Source: Oricola cellulosilytica (lineage in GTDB: Bacteria > Pseudomonadota > Alphaproteobacteria > Rhizobiales > Rhizobiaceae). From it: a DNA stretch of 64,000 nt. The position numbers and the translations under genes were made by a program. Positions 62,838 through 64,000 of this stretch are shown piece by piece. Where the stretch lies: contig NZ_JAINFK010000003.1 of the NCBI RefSeq assembly GCF_019966575.1, forward strand, positions 124,001-188,000, given 5' to 3'. Positions within the stretch are counted from its first letter, which is position 1, and each line of letters opens with the position of its first letter. Below the pieces are notes generated by a model. It did no database searches and was not told the origin of the DNA. It worked only from the letters and a program-made list of their open reading frames with translations.

Positions 62838-63508
62838 AGGAAATCATACTCATTCTCGGCGGCACGCGGGAAGCCTCGGAACTGGCGGACCGCCTCGTCC
62901 GCGATCACCCCGACGCGCGCGTCATCACGTCGCTCGCCGGCCGCACCCGCGAACCCGATCCGGTCGCCGGAGAGGTTCGGATCGGCGGCTTCGGCGGCGT
63001 CGTCGGCCTTGCCGCCTACATTCGCGCCGAAGGCGTGACGCGACTCATCGATGCCACCCACCCCTTTGCGAGACAAATCTCCGCCAACGCGAATGCGGCG
63101 TCCCGCCTGACCGGCGCGCCTCTCGAATCCCTTACGCGACCGCCCTGGAAAAGACAGCCGGGCGACGAATGGATCGAGGTCGCGACGCTCGAGGAAGCGT
63201 GCGACGCGATCCCCGCTGGCGCGCGTGTCCTGCTGGCGCTTGGCAGCCAGCACATCGCTCCTTTCGGTTCGCGTACCGATGTGCATTTCACCGTTCGCAT
63301 GGTGGATCCGCCGAATGCTCCGTTGCCGCTGCCTGATCATGATCTGCTCATCGGCAAGCCTGGCGCCGCGTCCTCGGAAGAAGCCGCGATGCTGGAACGC
63401 CACGCGATCACGCATATCGTCTGCCGAAACTCCGGCGGCCCGGGAGCCTACGCGAAGATCGAGGCCGCCCGCGCGCTCGGCCTCCCGGTTATCGTGATCG
63501 GACGCTGA
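62834..63508 (+). CDS. cobK: Precorrin-6A reductase (CobK/CbiJ)
   Basis: A 224-residue reductase: Ile-Leu-Gly-Gly-Thr-Arg-Glu-Ala-Ser-Glu-Leu-Ala near the N-terminus, Ile-Asp-Ala-Thr-His-Pro-Phe-Ala near 76, Leu-Ala-Leu-Gly-Ser-Gln near 135 and a C-terminal Asn-Ser-Gly-Gly-Pro-Gly-Ala-Tyr-Ala-Lys. It reduces precorrin-6A with NADPH, or its cobalt analogue. The ATG overlaps the cbiD stop. Convergent with the LysR gene at the window edge. Confidence 0.94.
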   Translation: MKEIILILGGTREASELADRLVRDHPDARVITSLAGRTREPDPVAGEVRIGGFGGVVGLAAYIRAEGVTRLIDATHPFARQISANANAASRLTGAPLESLTRPPWKRQPGDEWIEVATLEEACDAIPAGARVLLALGSQHIAPFGSRTDVHFTVRMVDPPNAPLPLPDHDLLIGKPGAASSEEAAMLERHAITHIVCRNSGGPGAYAKIEAARALGLPVIVIGR

Positions 63509-63535
63509 CTCCGTACGAGGCGACTTTCAGAAGCC

Positions 63536-64000
63536 TCACGCCAATTCGGCCTTCAACCAGTCCCGAAACGCCATTGCGTGCCGGCTCGGTTTGTGGCGCT
63601 TCGCCGTGATGAACCAGTAGGCGAGACCGGTGGAGCGCCTGTCGTCAAAAGGCGCGACCAGTCTGCCTGCGTCCAGCGCGTCGCTGGCCAGCGTTTCCCA
63701 CGCAAGGAAAACGCCCTGCCCGGCGATTGCCGCATCGAGACACAAAGCCCCGTCGGAGTAGACGGGACCGTCGCAGAGCGACGCTTCGTCGACGCCGTTC
63801 GGTTCGAGCCAGACTCGCCAGTCGAACAGCGACTTTGTCTCGCGGATGACTGGTACGTTGACCAAATCCGCTGGTGCCTTCAAGCGTTGGCCGATTTCCG
63901 GACTGCAAACGGGGAACACCCGGTGATCGAGCAGATGCTCGACATTTACGCCCGGATAGTCGCCGTTGCCGACCCGGATGCAAACATCAACATCCGAAGT
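63536..64000 (-). CDS. LysR-family regulator (GcvA-like), C-terminal part
   Basis: The frame is open from the right edge to the stop at 63536 (154 residues visible). It holds the second half of a LysR effector domain: Val-Asp-Val-Cys-Ile-Arg-Val-Gly-Asn-Gly-Asp-Tyr-Pro-Gly, Phe-Pro-Val-Cys-Ser-Pro-Glu, Leu-Cys-Leu-Asp-Ala-Ala-Ile-Ala-Gly-Gln-Gly-Val-Phe-Leu-Ala and a final Phe-Arg-Asp-Trp-Leu. The pattern is GcvA/AmpR-like. The DNA-binding domain lies beyond the window, so its target is unknown. Confidence 0.88.
   Translation of the reverse strand, partial: TSDVDVCIRVGNGDYPGVNVEHLLDHRVFPVCSPEIGQRLKAPADLVNVPVIRETKSLFDWRVWLEPNGVDEASLCDGPVYSDGALCLDAAIAGQGVFLAWETLASDALDAGRLVAPFDDRRSTGLAYWFITAKRHKPSRHAMAFRDWLKAELA

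Overview
The window is a GC-rich chromosomal segment of an alphaproteobacterium of the order Hyphomicrobiales (Rhizobiales). The placement rests on three things read from the sequence: a RirA-type Rrf2 iron regulator with an Irr-type ICE and a RirA-type IRO palindrome beside it; the acpXL-fabF2XL-fabF1XL-adhXL-lpxXL cluster that makes the very-long-chain (C28) acyl group of rhizobial lipid A; and a Cob-type cobalamin cluster. The genus cannot be fixed from the window. Genes are densely packed, with many 1- or 4-base stop/start overlaps and several TTG or GTG starts. No gap exceeds about 230 bases. I saw no rRNA, tRNA, CRISPR array, insertion sequence or phage gene, so this is metabolic chromosome rather than an accessory island.

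Layout. 1-4.5 kb: end of a phenylacetate (paa) catabolic operon (paaG end, paaI, paaK, a TetR regulator, a fused enoyl-CoA hydratase/3-hydroxyacyl-CoA dehydrogenase with a shortened C-terminus). 4.5-5.3 kb: a hydroxypyruvate-isomerase-like gene. 5.4-9.5 kb: a four-gene Zn/Mn ABC importer whose two permeases both end in winged-helix-like domains. 9.6-12 kb: a Rossmann/SAF oxidoreductase and an alpha/beta hydrolase. 12-14.7 kb: xylBA. 14.9-22 kb: urease ureA, ureB, ureC, ureE, ureF, ureG interleaved with unrelated small genes, without ureD, ending in a MarR regulator. 22-25 kb: MBL hydrolase, glycerol kinase, aquaporin. 25-28 kb: two secreted repeat-domain proteins. 27.9-31.2 kb: rirA, a ferric-iron binding protein and an iron permease. 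31.4-34.7 kb: Rieske oxygenase, a 75-aa companion, and TRAP permeases. 34.8-39.8 kb: DUF1045 protein, an unknown protein, a two-subunit Na+/solute symporter with an EF-hand-like loop, a YggT-like protein, kdgK; galM follows on the other strand. 41-45.9 kb: the VLCFA/lipid A cluster. 45.9-50.5 kb: a sulfite-dehydrogenase-like SoeABC molybdoenzyme. 50.6-57.5 kb: M20 peptidase plus a complete oligopeptide-type ABC importer. 57.5-63.5 kb: cobalamin genes cobD, cobC, cobB, cobA and, divergently, cbiD and cobK. The right edge cuts a LysR regulator.

How it fits together. Most units are ordinary catabolic or cofactor modules. The points most worth following are the KS/KS-like pair in the VLCFA cluster (the FabF2XL member lacks the catalytic cysteine, and fabZXL is missing from its usual place), the urease locus interrupted by an antisense secreted-protein gene and lacking ureD, the winged-helix tails on both metal permeases, and the rirA/fbpA intergenic region with stacked Irr and RirA operators. 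I did not find a convincing wholly new system; the candidates are ranked in the findings.
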